Origin: Bacteroidota bacterium
Lineage (GTDB): Bacteria; Bacteroidota; Bacteroidia; Chitinophagales; Chitinophagaceae
Length of the DNA: 64,000 bases
Direction: 5' to 3'
Assembly (NCBI GenBank): GCA_947460595.1
Contig: CANHGS010000004.1
Coordinates: 1 to 64,000, forward strand
Positions within the stretch are counted from its first letter, which is position 1. The number at the start of each line of letters is the position of its first letter. The notes under the pieces were generated by a model. That model searched no databases. It was not told where the DNA came from and worked only from the letters and a program-made list of their open reading frames with translations. Shown one piece after another: positions 25,144 through 32,653 of the stretch. A program made the position numbers and the translations under genes.

Positions 25144-26427
25144 ATGAATGCCAAGTTGAATAATCCTATTTTTGAAAGGCAATCAATCAAAGTTCCCATG
25201 CAATCAAAACATCCACTTACCGGCATTAGTTCCGTAGCTATTCACGCCAGCGGACACGAGAACGCGGAATATGCCCATATCACGCCCATATTTGCTACCT
25301 CAACTTTTACTTTTGATACCGCAGAAAGTGGTATGGAACGCTATTCGGGTCCGGACAAAACCAGGATTTATAGTAGGTGGGGGAATCCCACATTCACCGC
25401 GGCAGAAGAAACCATTGCTGCTTTAGAAGCATTTGGACTCAAGGATGAAAATGGGAACCAACTGGAATTAAAAGCACTATTACACGCAAGTGGACAGGCG
25501 GCTATGACCACCATGTTCATGAGTAATTTAAAAGCTGGCGATACGGTACTCTCTCATTTTGCATTGTATGGTGGCACCAATGAATTATTCAAATCAGTGT
25601 TATCTAATGCTGGGGTGAAAACTACTATCATTAATATGCGGGATTTGAATCTGGTAGAAGAGGCTTTAAAACTAGATAGTTCTATCAAACTCATACATGT
25701 AGAAACCCCGGCCAATCCTACCTTACAATGTATTGACTTAGCAGCCGTATCGGCCTTGGCCAAACAATACGGATGCCTCCTTACGGTGGATAATACATTT
25801 GCCACGCCTTATTTGCAACAACCCTTTAAACATGGAGCAGATTTTGTATTTCATTCTACCACCAAGTTCTTAAACGGTCATGGCACTGCTATTGGAGGTG
25901 TATTCATTGGAAAAGATTTGGCTTTCATGAATTCTACGGGTTGGAAATGGCATACGCTCATGGGCGGCAATAGCAATGCTTTTGATGCGTTTTTGTTGTC
26001 ACAGGGTATGAAAACTTTGGAATTAAGAATGGACAGGCATTGCAGCAATGCTATGGAAGTGGCCAAATGGCTGGAACAACACCCTGCTATTGCCCAAGTA
26101 AATTACAATGGATTAACCTCTCATCCTGACAATGCCATTGCACTCAAACAAATGAGACATCCTGGAGCACTCATGAGCTTTGAATTAAAGGGAGGGCTCA
26201 AAGCGGGTATGCAATTTATTGACAAGCTCAACATGTGCGTACGCGCTGTTTCATTGGGAACAGTAGACACTTTAATTTCACATCCAGCTAGCATGACCCA
26301 TTCAAGTTTAAGTGTTGAAGAGCGTTTAAAATATGGCATTACCGATGGTCTAATTAGAATGAGTGTAGGTATTGAAAATATTGCCGATATACTAAGTGAT
26401 TTAGATCAGTCTTTAGCTGGTTTATAA
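25144..26427 (+). CDS. PLP-dependent trans-sulfuration enzyme (Cys/Met metabolism family)
   Basis: This encodes 427 residues; the ATG at 25198 (MQSKHPLTGISS) gives a more typical 409-residue length. Seen: ITPIFATSTFTFD, YSRWGNPTF, the Tyr/Arg substrate region SGPDKTRIYSR, the PLP-ring Asp in TVDNTFATPY and the Schiff-base Lys in HSTTKFLNGHG. The family includes cystathionine gamma-synthase, methionine gamma-lyase and O-acetyl/succinylhomoserine sulfhydrylase; residues visible here do not settle which. It is followed after 23 bp by an acetyltransferase gene on the same strand. Confidence 0.88.
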   Translation: MNAKLNNPIFERQSIKVPMQSKHPLTGISSVAIHASGHENAEYAHITPIFATSTFTFDTAESGMERYSGPDKTRIYSRWGNPTFTAAEETIAALEAFGLKDENGNQLELKALLHASGQAAMTTMFMSNLKAGDTVLSHFALYGGTNELFKSVLSNAGVKTTIINMRDLNLVEEALKLDSSIKLIHVETPANPTLQCIDLAAVSALAKQYGCLLTVDNTFATPYLQQPFKHGADFVFHSTTKFLNGHGTAIGGVFIGKDLAFMNSTGWKWHTLMGGNSNAFDAFLLSQGMKTLELRMDRHCSNAMEVAKWLEQHPAIAQVNYNGLTSHPDNAIALKQMRHPGALMSFELKGGLKAGMQFIDKLNMCVRAVSLGTVDTLISHPASMTHSSLSVEERLKYGITDGLIRMSVGIENIADILSDLDQSLAGL

Positions 26428-26450
26428 ATTTCAATAAAAGAATTTAGCAG

Positions 26451-26897
26451 ATGCAAATCAATATTAGAAGGGCGGTTATAGAAGATTGCAGCAGGATCAT
26501 GGAGCTGATTCAGGAATTAGCTGATTATGAAAAAGCGCCCGATGAAGTAACAGTAACACTGGAACATTTTCAAGAAAGTGGCTTTGGCCCCAACCCAGTC
26601 TGGTGGGCCTTTGTAGCCGAAGTAGATGGAAGAGTAGAAGGTTTTGCGCTTTATTATATTAGATACAGTACTTGGAAAGGACAACGCATGTACCTAGAAG
26701 ACATTTTGGTTACCGAACAAATGCGGGGCAAACAATTGGGCAAATTATTATTTGACCGTTTGATGGTAGAAGCCAAAGAGAAACATCTAAAAGGCATGGT
26801 ATGGCAGGTGCTGGAATGGAATGAGCCCGCCATTAATTTTTATAAGAAATACAATGCCAATTTTGACGGAGAATGGGTCAATTGCAGCATTAACTAA
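26451..26897 (+). CDS. GNAT acetyltransferase, SAT1 (diamine acetyltransferase)-like
   Basis: This encodes 148 residues. It follows the spermidine/spermine N1-acetyltransferase pattern along its length: IRRAVIEDCSRIMELIQELADYE, ESGFGPNPVWWAFVAEV, MYLEDILVTEQMRGKQLG (acetyl-CoA pyrophosphate loop, Q/RxxGxG/L type) and LEWNEPAINFYKKYNA. It probably acetylates a small amine or amino acid such as a diamine or thialysine. The exact substrate is not determined. Its last 8 bp overlap the convergent fabD. Confidence 0.85.
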   Translation: MQINIRRAVIEDCSRIMELIQELADYEKAPDEVTVTLEHFQESGFGPNPVWWAFVAEVDGRVEGFALYYIRYSTWKGQRMYLEDILVTEQMRGKQLGKLLFDRLMVEAKEKHLKGMVWQVLEWNEPAINFYKKYNANFDGEWVNCSIN

Positions 26898-27783
26898 CGC
26901 CATTCACTATTGCTTCGCGATGTATTTTCTGAACCAATCCTTGTAATACTTTTCCAGGTCCCACTTCCGTAAATTCAGTGGCTCCGTCTTGTACCATGGC
27001 TTGAACAGATTGGGTCCATCTTACTGCACCTGTTAATTGTTCAATCAAGTTTTGCTTAATAGCAGCAGGGTCTGTAACCGCTTTGGCCACTACGTTCTGA
27101 TAGATAGGACAGATAGGCGTATTAAAATGGGTGGCTTCAATGGCTGCGGCTAATTCTTCTTTTGCGGGCGCCATTAGTGGAGAATGAAAAGCGCCTCCAA
27201 CGGGTAATACCAATGCGCGTTTGGCACCAGCCGCTTTCATTTTTTCACAGGCAATTTCAATTCCTTTTAATGAGCCACTTATTACCAATTGACCGGGGCA
27301 GTTAAAATTAGCTGCCACTACTACTTCCCCTGTTTCTAATTGTACCGTTGCACAAAGTTCTTCCACTTTATCATCGGCCAACGCCAATACGGCGGCCATA
27401 GTAGAAGGCGTTATTTCACAAGCTTTTTGCATAGCAGATGCCCTAATAGCCACCAAACGCAAAGCGTCTTCAAAATGCAAAACATGGTTGGCCACCAACG
27501 CAGAAAATTCACCAAGAGAATGACCAGCTACCAAACCTGGTTGTGGATCAACAAGGGTTTGATAAGCAATCACTGAATGTATAAATACAGCAGGCTGGGT
27601 AATATTGGTTTGTTTCAAAGCCTCGTCTGTTCCTTCAAACATAATATCGCTAATGCGGAACCCAAGAATCTCATTGGCTTTTTCAAACAATACTTTGGCA
27701 GTATTATGGGATTCATACAATTGCTTTCCCATTCCCATAAATTGGCTACCCTGACCTGGAAATAAATATGCGTGCTTACTCAT
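26890..27783 (-). CDS. fabD: Malonyl-CoA:ACP transacylase (FabD)
   Basis: This encodes 297 residues. It has the oxyanion motif FPGQGSQFMGMG (8-19), the nucleophile elbow GHSLGEFSALV with Ser89, and the catalytic His in GGAFHSPLM. It transfers malonyl from CoA to ACP for fatty-acid elongation. It stands apart from other fab genes and is preceded by the folE terminator, so it has its own promoter. Confidence 0.96.
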   Translation of the reverse strand: MSKHAYLFPGQGSQFMGMGKQLYESHNTAKVLFEKANEILGFRISDIMFEGTDEALKQTNITQPAVFIHSVIAYQTLVDPQPGLVAGHSLGEFSALVANHVLHFEDALRLVAIRASAMQKACEITPSTMAAVLALADDKVEELCATVQLETGEVVVAANFNCPGQLVISGSLKGIEIACEKMKAAGAKRALVLPVGGAFHSPLMAPAKEELAAAIEATHFNTPICPIYQNVVAKAVTDPAAIKQNLIEQLTGAVRWTQSVQAMVQDGATEFTEVGPGKVLQGLVQKIHREAIVNGVS

Positions 27784-27813
27784 ATGAATTGTTTGAGGGG
27801 TTAAAATTAAACA

Positions 27814-27841
27814 AAAACCCCGATAAAATTTATCGGGGTTT
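27814..27841 (-). terminator. Terminator of the PTPS-folE operon
   Basis: Perfect palindrome arms AAACCCCGATAAA/TTTATCGGGGTTT are followed on the minus strand by TTGTTT. It lies 50 bp after the folE stop and just upstream of fabD. Confidence 0.85.
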
Positions 27842-27891
27842 GGTTACTAACCTTTCTATCTAAAATTCGCTAATCGTAAATGCTACAGCAA

Positions 27892-28611
27892 TTAAAATTC
27901 TGTTTTAAATTCAATATATTTTAAGAACTCCTCTCTTGTTTTGTCTTCTTTGAATTTACCGCCATAAAATGCTGTAATGGTAGAAGATGTGTTATCTTCT
28001 ACTCCCCTACTAGCAACACAAAGGTGTTTGGCATCTATTAAAACAGCCACATCATCTGTACCCAAGGCTTTCTGCAATTCTTTGCCAATTTGCATGTTTA
28101 GTCTCTCTTGCACTTGTGGGCGTTTTGCAAAATATTGTACCAATCTATTTAGTTTGCTCAATCCGACCACGGTTCCATTACTAATATAAGCCACGTGCGC
28201 TTTTCCAATGATGGGAACAAAATGGTGCTCACAATTGCTGTAGAAAGAAATATTCTTTTCTACCAACATTTGATTGTACTGGTATTTGTTATCAAACATG
28301 GCCATATTAGGTTTGTTGGCCGGATTTAAACCACTGAAGATTTCTTTCACATACATTTTAGCCACACGATTGGGGGTCCCTTTCAAACTATCGTCTGTAA
28401 GGTCTAAGCCCAAAGTTTCCATGATGGCCGTAAAATGCTTGGCAATCTGATCAATCTTCTGTTCATCAGTTAACAAAAAAGCATCTTCACGCATTGGTGT
28501 ATCTACAGATGTACTTACGTGGTTATCACCCATGTCATCAATCATGGTATCGCTTAGCTCAATCTTTTCTCCATTAAGCTGGATATTCAACAAAGTTTCT
28601 TTCTGTTTCAT
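27892..28611 (-). CDS. folE: GTP cyclohydrolase I (FolE)
   Basis: This encodes 239 residues with a long N-terminal extension of about 50. The core is present: zinc ligands in YSNCEHHFVPIIGKAHVAY and the later Cys in KHLCVASRGVED, plus GLSKLNRLVQ and QERLNMQIGKEL. It converts GTP to 7,8-dihydroneopterin triphosphate, the entry to folate, biopterin and queuosine. Its 5' end overlaps the upstream PTPS gene by 38 bp, which couples the two and ties this copy to pterin synthesis. Confidence 0.96.
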   Translation of the reverse strand: MKQKETLLNIQLNGEKIELSDTMIDDMGDNHVSTSVDTPMREDAFLLTDEQKIDQIAKHFTAIMETLGLDLTDDSLKGTPNRVAKMYVKEIFSGLNPANKPNMAMFDNKYQYNQMLVEKNISFYSNCEHHFVPIIGKAHVAYISNGTVVGLSKLNRLVQYFAKRPQVQERLNMQIGKELQKALGTDDVAVLIDAKHLCVASRGVEDNTSSTITAFYGGKFKEDKTREEFLKYIEFKTEF

Positions 28612-28987
28612 ATAATTTTATTTGTAAATCCAATGCTGGGTCTAATTTTTCCTTTAACAAATCATAAATCACTATGGCAATATTTTCAGCACTTGGATTT
28701 ATTGTTGCAAATTCTTTAGTATCCAGATTCAAATTTTTATGATCAAATCTATTAAGTACTTGCTCCTTAATCAAGTTGCTTAGTTCTTTAGTGTCTAACA
28801 CATATCCTGTGTCTGGGTTTGGTTCACCCACTACTTTAACAATAAGGTCATAGTTATGACCATGGTAGTTGGCATTATTACATAAACCAAACACACGCTG
28901 GTTCTCTTCTGCAGACCAAGCCGGATTATTCAGGCGATGTGCTGCGTTAAAATGTTCTTTGCGATATACGGCTACTTTCTTGCTCAC
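28574..28987 (-). CDS. 6-pyruvoyl-tetrahydropterin synthase-like protein (COG0720), copy 1
   Basis: This encodes 137 residues. Zinc His residues are in HFNAAHRL and YHGHNY. The catalytic Cys is in CNNANYHGH; the Glu is in LYETERNFVEY. The spacing is C-x5-HGH, which in the motif-based division of COG0720 marks PTPS-II (biopterin type) rather than QueD (C-x3-HGH). It overlaps folE, whose product it would use. I therefore infer a tetrahydrobiopterin-like pathway, with QueD activity as the alternative. No sepiapterin reductase is seen nearby. Confidence 0.85.
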   Translation of the reverse strand: MSKKVAVYRKEHFNAAHRLNNPAWSAEENQRVFGLCNNANYHGHNYDLIVKVVGEPNPDTGYVLDTKELSNLIKEQVLNRFDHKNLNLDTKEFATINPSAENIAIVIYDLLKEKLDPALDLQIKLYETERNFVEYPA

Positions 28988-29180
28988 TGTTTTTGTTTGG
29001 GGTGAAAATGGTCACCCAGTTTTTACTAGTTAAATTGGAGCACACCTGACTCCTATCCTTATTTTGAAAGCTAAACTTACCTGTAAACCTTATTACAAGG
29101 CACTGTTTCAGAAGTGTGCTGATCAAGTGGCCCTGCTTAAATAGCTTTTTCAAATATACTGCTCCAATAATAACCAAGAT

Positions 29181-29227
29181 GCCTTCTTTTTGTTTAAAAT
29201 TTTAAGTGAAATTTTAAACAAGAAGGC
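29181..29227. other. Long imperfect hairpin between the PTPS paralogues
   Basis: Arms GCCTTCTT…TTTAAAATTT and its complement ending AAGAAGGC are about 19 bp each with a 4-nt bulge. There is no T-run after it on the minus strand. It lies between copy 2 and copy 1 of the PTPS genes and could be a processing or attenuation structure. Confidence 0.45.
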
Positions 29228-29231
29228 AAGA

Positions 29232-29259
29232 AAGTCAAAATTCAAAAGTCAAAAGTCAA
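29232..29259. repeat. Heptad repeat (AAGTCAA)4 just after a stop codon
   Basis: Four 7-bp units read AAGTCAA, AATTCAA, AAGTCAA and AAGTCAA. They lie 3 bp beyond the stop of PTPS copy 2. The unit differs from the AAGAGTG type but has the same period and position. Confidence 0.8.
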
Positions 29260-29262
29260 AAA

Positions 29263-29670
29263 TTACCCAAAATATTCCACGTAGATTCTTGCGGTTTCGT
29301 AGAGCTTAACACAATGAAGCTGAACATGTTGAGGCAAATGAGGGGCTAATTGTTCCCAAATGGCTACGGCTAGGTTTTCCGTGCTGCACATTTTATTTTT
29401 CATGAAGTCCACGTCTAGATTGAGGTTTTTGTGATCTAATTTGTCAATCACGTGCAATTTCATCAGTTGGCTTAGTTTTTTCACATCAAAAACAAAGCCT
29501 GTTTCTGGATCAGGCTCCCCCTTAATGGTTACGAAAAGGTCAAAATTATGCCCATGCCAATTTTCATTGGCACATACCCCAAATACTGCATCATTCTGTT
29601 CCCTGGTCCAGGAAGGATTAAAGAGTTTATGGGCTGCATTAAAATGTTCCAGTCTCGTTAAATACACCAT
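29263..29670 (-). CDS. 6-pyruvoyl-tetrahydropterin synthase-like protein (COG0720), copy 2
   Basis: This encodes 135 residues from the ATG at 29670; the frame extends 12 codons further but the family starts at MVYLTRLEHFNAAH. It keeps the Cys in CANENWHGH (again C-x5-HGH), the zinc His residues and YETARIYVEY. It is clearly a paralogue of the protein at 28574-28987, with many identical segments (HFNAAH, DHKNLNLD, KLYET). Two adjacent copies suggest different substrates or a duplication kept for dosage. Confidence 0.85.
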   Translation of the reverse strand: MVYLTRLEHFNAAHKLFNPSWTREQNDAVFGVCANENWHGHNFDLFVTIKGEPDPETGFVFDVKKLSQLMKLHVIDKLDHKNLNLDVDFMKNKMCSTENLAVAIWEQLAPHLPQHVQLHCVKLYETARIYVEYFG

Positions 29671-29688
29671 TCTTCTTAAAAATTTTGG

Positions 29689-29696
29689 CAAAGCTA
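29689..29696 (-). promoter_or_regulatory. -7 promoter element for PTPS copy 2
   Basis: TAGCTTTG on the minus strand matches TAnnTTTG, 18 bp before the ATG, in a 62-bp divergent gap shared with mqnB. No TTG at standard distance was found. Confidence 0.35.
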
Positions 29697-29732
29697 CAAC
29701 AAGCAAAGCAATTTATATACGACCTTAGCCCT

Positions 29733-30401
29733 ATGCGTGTAGTGATATCAGCAGCCACTGTTGGGGAATGGATGCCCAGTTATCTGAAAGTCAATGAATT
29801 ATATACTAGCGAAAGCAGGCGTATGAAATTACATTTTCACCAATCAGGGATTGGCATGTTAGCGGCAAGTTTTTCACTCACAAAATTAATATTGGAAGAG
29901 AAACCCGACTTAGTACTGCAAGTGGGTATTGCTGGAGGTTTTAATAGCCAGTTTGATATAGGTACCGTACTGACAATTAAAGAAGAAATAATTGGAGACC
30001 TTGGGGTGGAAGAGGGCGGCAAATGGAAGGATTTATTTGACATGAAATTGGAAAAAAGTAGTTACCACCCATTTGAAAAAAGAAGATTACCCAATCAATG
30101 GCTGGATAAATACAACTTGTTACAGCTGCCCGCGGTTACAGGTATCACGGTCAATGAGATTAGTACCAATCCTGATAGAATTGTTGAACTCAGCAAAAAA
30201 TACCATCCAGAAATTGAAAGCATGGAAGGTGCTGCCTTGCATTATGTAGCAAGAGAAACCAATACTGCTTTCTTACAAATTAGGGCCATCAGTAATTTGG
30301 TGGGAGATAGAAATAAAGCAAATTGGAAAATGGGAGAAGCCATTAGCAACCTCAATGATACCATCTTGCAATACCTTGATAAATTATACCAAATAGCTTA
30401 A
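29733..30401 (+). CDS. mqnB: Futalosine hydrolase (MqnB)
   Basis: This encodes 222 residues from the ATG at 29733 (MRVVISAATVGEW); an in-frame upstream ATG overlaps the divergent gene. It is a nucleoside phosphorylase fold: LVLQVGIAGGF, SMEGAALHYVA and the catalytic Asp region SNLVGDRNKANWKM. It cleaves futalosine to dehypoxanthine futalosine in the futalosine route to menaquinone. mqnD follows after 6 bp, which supports the call. Confidence 0.9.
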   Translation: MRVVISAATVGEWMPSYLKVNELYTSESRRMKLHFHQSGIGMLAASFSLTKLILEEKPDLVLQVGIAGGFNSQFDIGTVLTIKEEIIGDLGVEEGGKWKDLFDMKLEKSSYHPFEKRRLPNQWLDKYNLLQLPAVTGITVNEISTNPDRIVELSKKYHPEIESMEGAALHYVARETNTAFLQIRAISNLVGDRNKANWKMGEAISNLNDTILQYLDKLYQIA

Positions 30402-30407
30402 ACTAGT

Positions 30408-31211
30408 ATGCGTCTTACCCTAGGTTTTTCTCCCTGCCCCAATGATACATTTATATTTGATGCACTTGTCAACGGCAAAATTGATACGGAAGGTTTGGAA
30501 TTTGATGTGTATTTAGAAGACGTTCAAACCTTGAATGAATGGGCTTTAGCTGGCAAATTGGCTATTTCAAAAATTAGTTATGGGGTCTGGCCCCTGCTGC
30601 AAGATCTGTATAGTTTATTAGAAAGCGGCGGTGCCTTGGGTAAAGGGGTTGGACCATTATTAATTGCTAAAAATCCTATCTTAAATTTGAGTGCTGTTGA
30701 CCAAATGAGCTTGGCTATTCCCGGTATCAACACCACGGCACATATGTTGTTTTCTATGGCATTCCCCAATGCCAAACAGAAACATTTCATGGTCTTTCAT
30801 GAAATAGAACAAGCAGTTCTTGATGGCAAAGTTGATGCGGGTGTCATTATTCATGAAAATAGATTTACCTATCAGGACAAGGGTTTGGTAAAACTCATGG
30901 ACCTTGGAGAAAACTGGGAACAAAGTTTACAATGCCCTATTCCTTTGGGAGGCATTGTCATGCGCAATGATTTTGAACCATCGCTCCGCGATAAAATAAA
31001 TCAGTTGATCAAGCAATCCGTTGAATATGCTTTTAAAAATTATCCATCTCTGGCCCCCTATGTTCACCAGCATGCGCAAGAAATGAGTGAACACGTTATG
31101 CGTCAGCATATTGATTTATACGTGAATGATTTTTCTATTGGCTTAGGCGTAGATGGCCATAAAGCAGTAGACGCGTTGTGTCAAGTGTATCATAAACTTC
31201 CTACTAAGTAG
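30408..31211 (+). CDS. mqnD: 1,4-dihydroxy-6-naphthoate synthase (MqnD)
   Basis: This encodes 267 residues. It has a periplasmic-binding-protein-like fold with the family start LGFSPCPNDTFIFDALV and the markers ISKISYGVWPLL, GKGVGPLLIA and DAGVIIHENRFTY. It converts cyclic dehypoxanthine futalosine to dihydroxynaphthoate, a late step in futalosine-pathway menaquinone synthesis. It forms a two-gene operon with mqnB. Confidence 0.93.
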   Translation: MRLTLGFSPCPNDTFIFDALVNGKIDTEGLEFDVYLEDVQTLNEWALAGKLAISKISYGVWPLLQDLYSLLESGGALGKGVGPLLIAKNPILNLSAVDQMSLAIPGINTTAHMLFSMAFPNAKQKHFMVFHEIEQAVLDGKVDAGVIIHENRFTYQDKGLVKLMDLGENWEQSLQCPIPLGGIVMRNDFEPSLRDKINQLIKQSVEYAFKNYPSLAPYVHQHAQEMSEHVMRQHIDLYVNDFSIGLGVDGHKAVDALCQVYHKLPTK

Positions 31212-31236
31212 CGCATAGATTAGAGAAAATGTTTGG

Positions 31237-32562
31237 CTAGTCAACTGGAGGCTTTAATGCTTTTGCATACACTTCTAAAACCCTTTTTCTTGCTAATTCA
31301 TGAACTACAATGGGTTTGGCATAATTTAATTCCTGAAACTCAGGTACCCACTTTCGAATATATTTCAAGTCTTTGTCAAATTTTTCTGTTTGCAAAGTTG
31401 GATTAAAGACCCTAAAATAAGGAGCAGCATCACAACCACTACTGCTAGCCCATTGCCAACCACCATTGTTAGCTGCCAAATCAAAGTCCAATAATTTTTG
31501 TGCAAAATAAGCTTCCCCCCATCTCCAATCTATGAGCAAGTGTTTGGTCAAAAATGATGCTGTAATCATTCGCACTCGATTATGCATAAAGCCCGTTGCA
31601 TTTAACTCACGCATACCGGCATCTACAATGGGATAACCTGTTTGACCATTACACCAAGCCTTAAATTCTGATTCATTATTGCGCCACTCAATAGCTTCAT
31701 AGGCGGGCTTAAAAGATTTACCCAATCCAACATGTGGAAAATACCAGAGAATCATATGATAGAAATCGCGCCAGATGAGTTCATTTAAAAAAGTCTCACT
31801 TACTGCTTTGGCTCTTATTGCAAGAGCGCGAATACTAATGGTTCCAAAACGCAAATGAACACCTAATTTAGAAGTACCCTGTTCCAGATAAGGAAAGTCT
31901 CTATTCTCTTTATACTTGGCAACAATTTCTTTTTTCCAAGCTTTGGGCGGAAAAAAAATAGTTGAAGCTGTAAATCCCATTGATTCCAAACTAGGAATGT
32001 CAATAGGAGATTGCTTATAAAAATGGTCTTTGTATTGTTCAACAGGATAGGCTTCTAAATGAAGATCTGTTAGTTTAGATTTCCATTTTCTGGAGTAGGG
32101 CGTAAACACCGTATAGGGTTTACCATCGTCTTTTAAGACCTCCTCCTTCTCTAAAATCACTTGATCTTTATAGGATTTACAAGCTACTTTCTTTTCGTCT
32201 AAGTAGGCTGCAATGGCTGCGTCTCTTACAATGGCCGATGGTTCATAGTCATGATTACTGTAAACCGTAGCAATGGTATATTTTTTTGTTAGAACTTTGA
32301 AACAGTCTAATGGTTTTCCGTGAAGCACCTCCAAGCTTGATCCTAAGGCAACTAATTCTGATTGCATGTCTTGCAAAGCAGCGTGAATAAAACTAACCCT
32401 TGCATCTGTCTTATCTTCTAGCTGATCCAAAATCTGGGTATCAAAAATAAATATGGGCAAAACAGGAATACCTGCTTTTAATGCATGGTAAAGCGCCGCA
32501 TTGTCCTTAAGACGCAGATCTCTTCTGAACCACATGATATTAATGCTTTCCATTTTGCTCAT
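31237..32562 (-). CDS. phrB: Deoxyribodipyrimidine photolyase
   Basis: This encodes 441 residues from the ATG at 32562. Starts further up run through the terminator hairpin of the preceding gene and are rejected. The N-terminal Rossmann domain begins INIMWFRRDLRLKDNAAL. The FAD domain has GTSKLGVHLRFGTISIR, WRDFYHMILW, WCNGQTGYPIVDAGMREL, MHNRVRM, DWRWGEAYF and DFDLAANNGGWQWAS. It repairs UV-induced pyrimidine dimers using blue light. These motifs fit a class I CPD photolyase; a cryptochrome-like role is less likely. Confidence 0.93.
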   Translation of the reverse strand: MSKMESINIMWFRRDLRLKDNAALYHALKAGIPVLPIFIFDTQILDQLEDKTDARVSFIHAALQDMQSELVALGSSLEVLHGKPLDCFKVLTKKYTIATVYSNHDYEPSAIVRDAAIAAYLDEKKVACKSYKDQVILEKEEVLKDDGKPYTVFTPYSRKWKSKLTDLHLEAYPVEQYKDHFYKQSPIDIPSLESMGFTASTIFFPPKAWKKEIVAKYKENRDFPYLEQGTSKLGVHLRFGTISIRALAIRAKAVSETFLNELIWRDFYHMILWYFPHVGLGKSFKPAYEAIEWRNNESEFKAWCNGQTGYPIVDAGMRELNATGFMHNRVRMITASFLTKHLLIDWRWGEAYFAQKLLDFDLAANNGGWQWASSSGCDAAPYFRVFNPTLQTEKFDKDLKYIRKWVPEFQELNYAKPIVVHELARKRVLEVYAKALKPPVD

Positions 32563-32601
32563 AACAATATGACAATTATGTTGGGAAAAGGTTGATATAC
32601 A

Positions 32602-32633
32602 AAGCAAAAGGGCTACCCATTGGGCAGCCCTTT
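32602..32633 (-). terminator. Terminator of the OmpA/TSP3 gene
   Basis: On the minus strand AAAGGGCTGCCC-AAT-GGGTAGCCCTTT (one G-T pair) is followed by TGCTTTG. It lies 21 bp after the stop. Confidence 0.8.
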
Positions 32634-32653
32634 GCATATCTTAAGTTATAAGA

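Noticed and set aside
28947..29177. 76-codon minus-strand frame upstream of PTPS copy 1
   Set aside because: It overlaps the start of a real gene in another frame and has no recognisable features.
29181..29227. Rho-independent terminator of PTPS copy 2
   Set aside because: The hairpin is strong, but no T-run follows on the relevant strand, so it is listed only as a structure.
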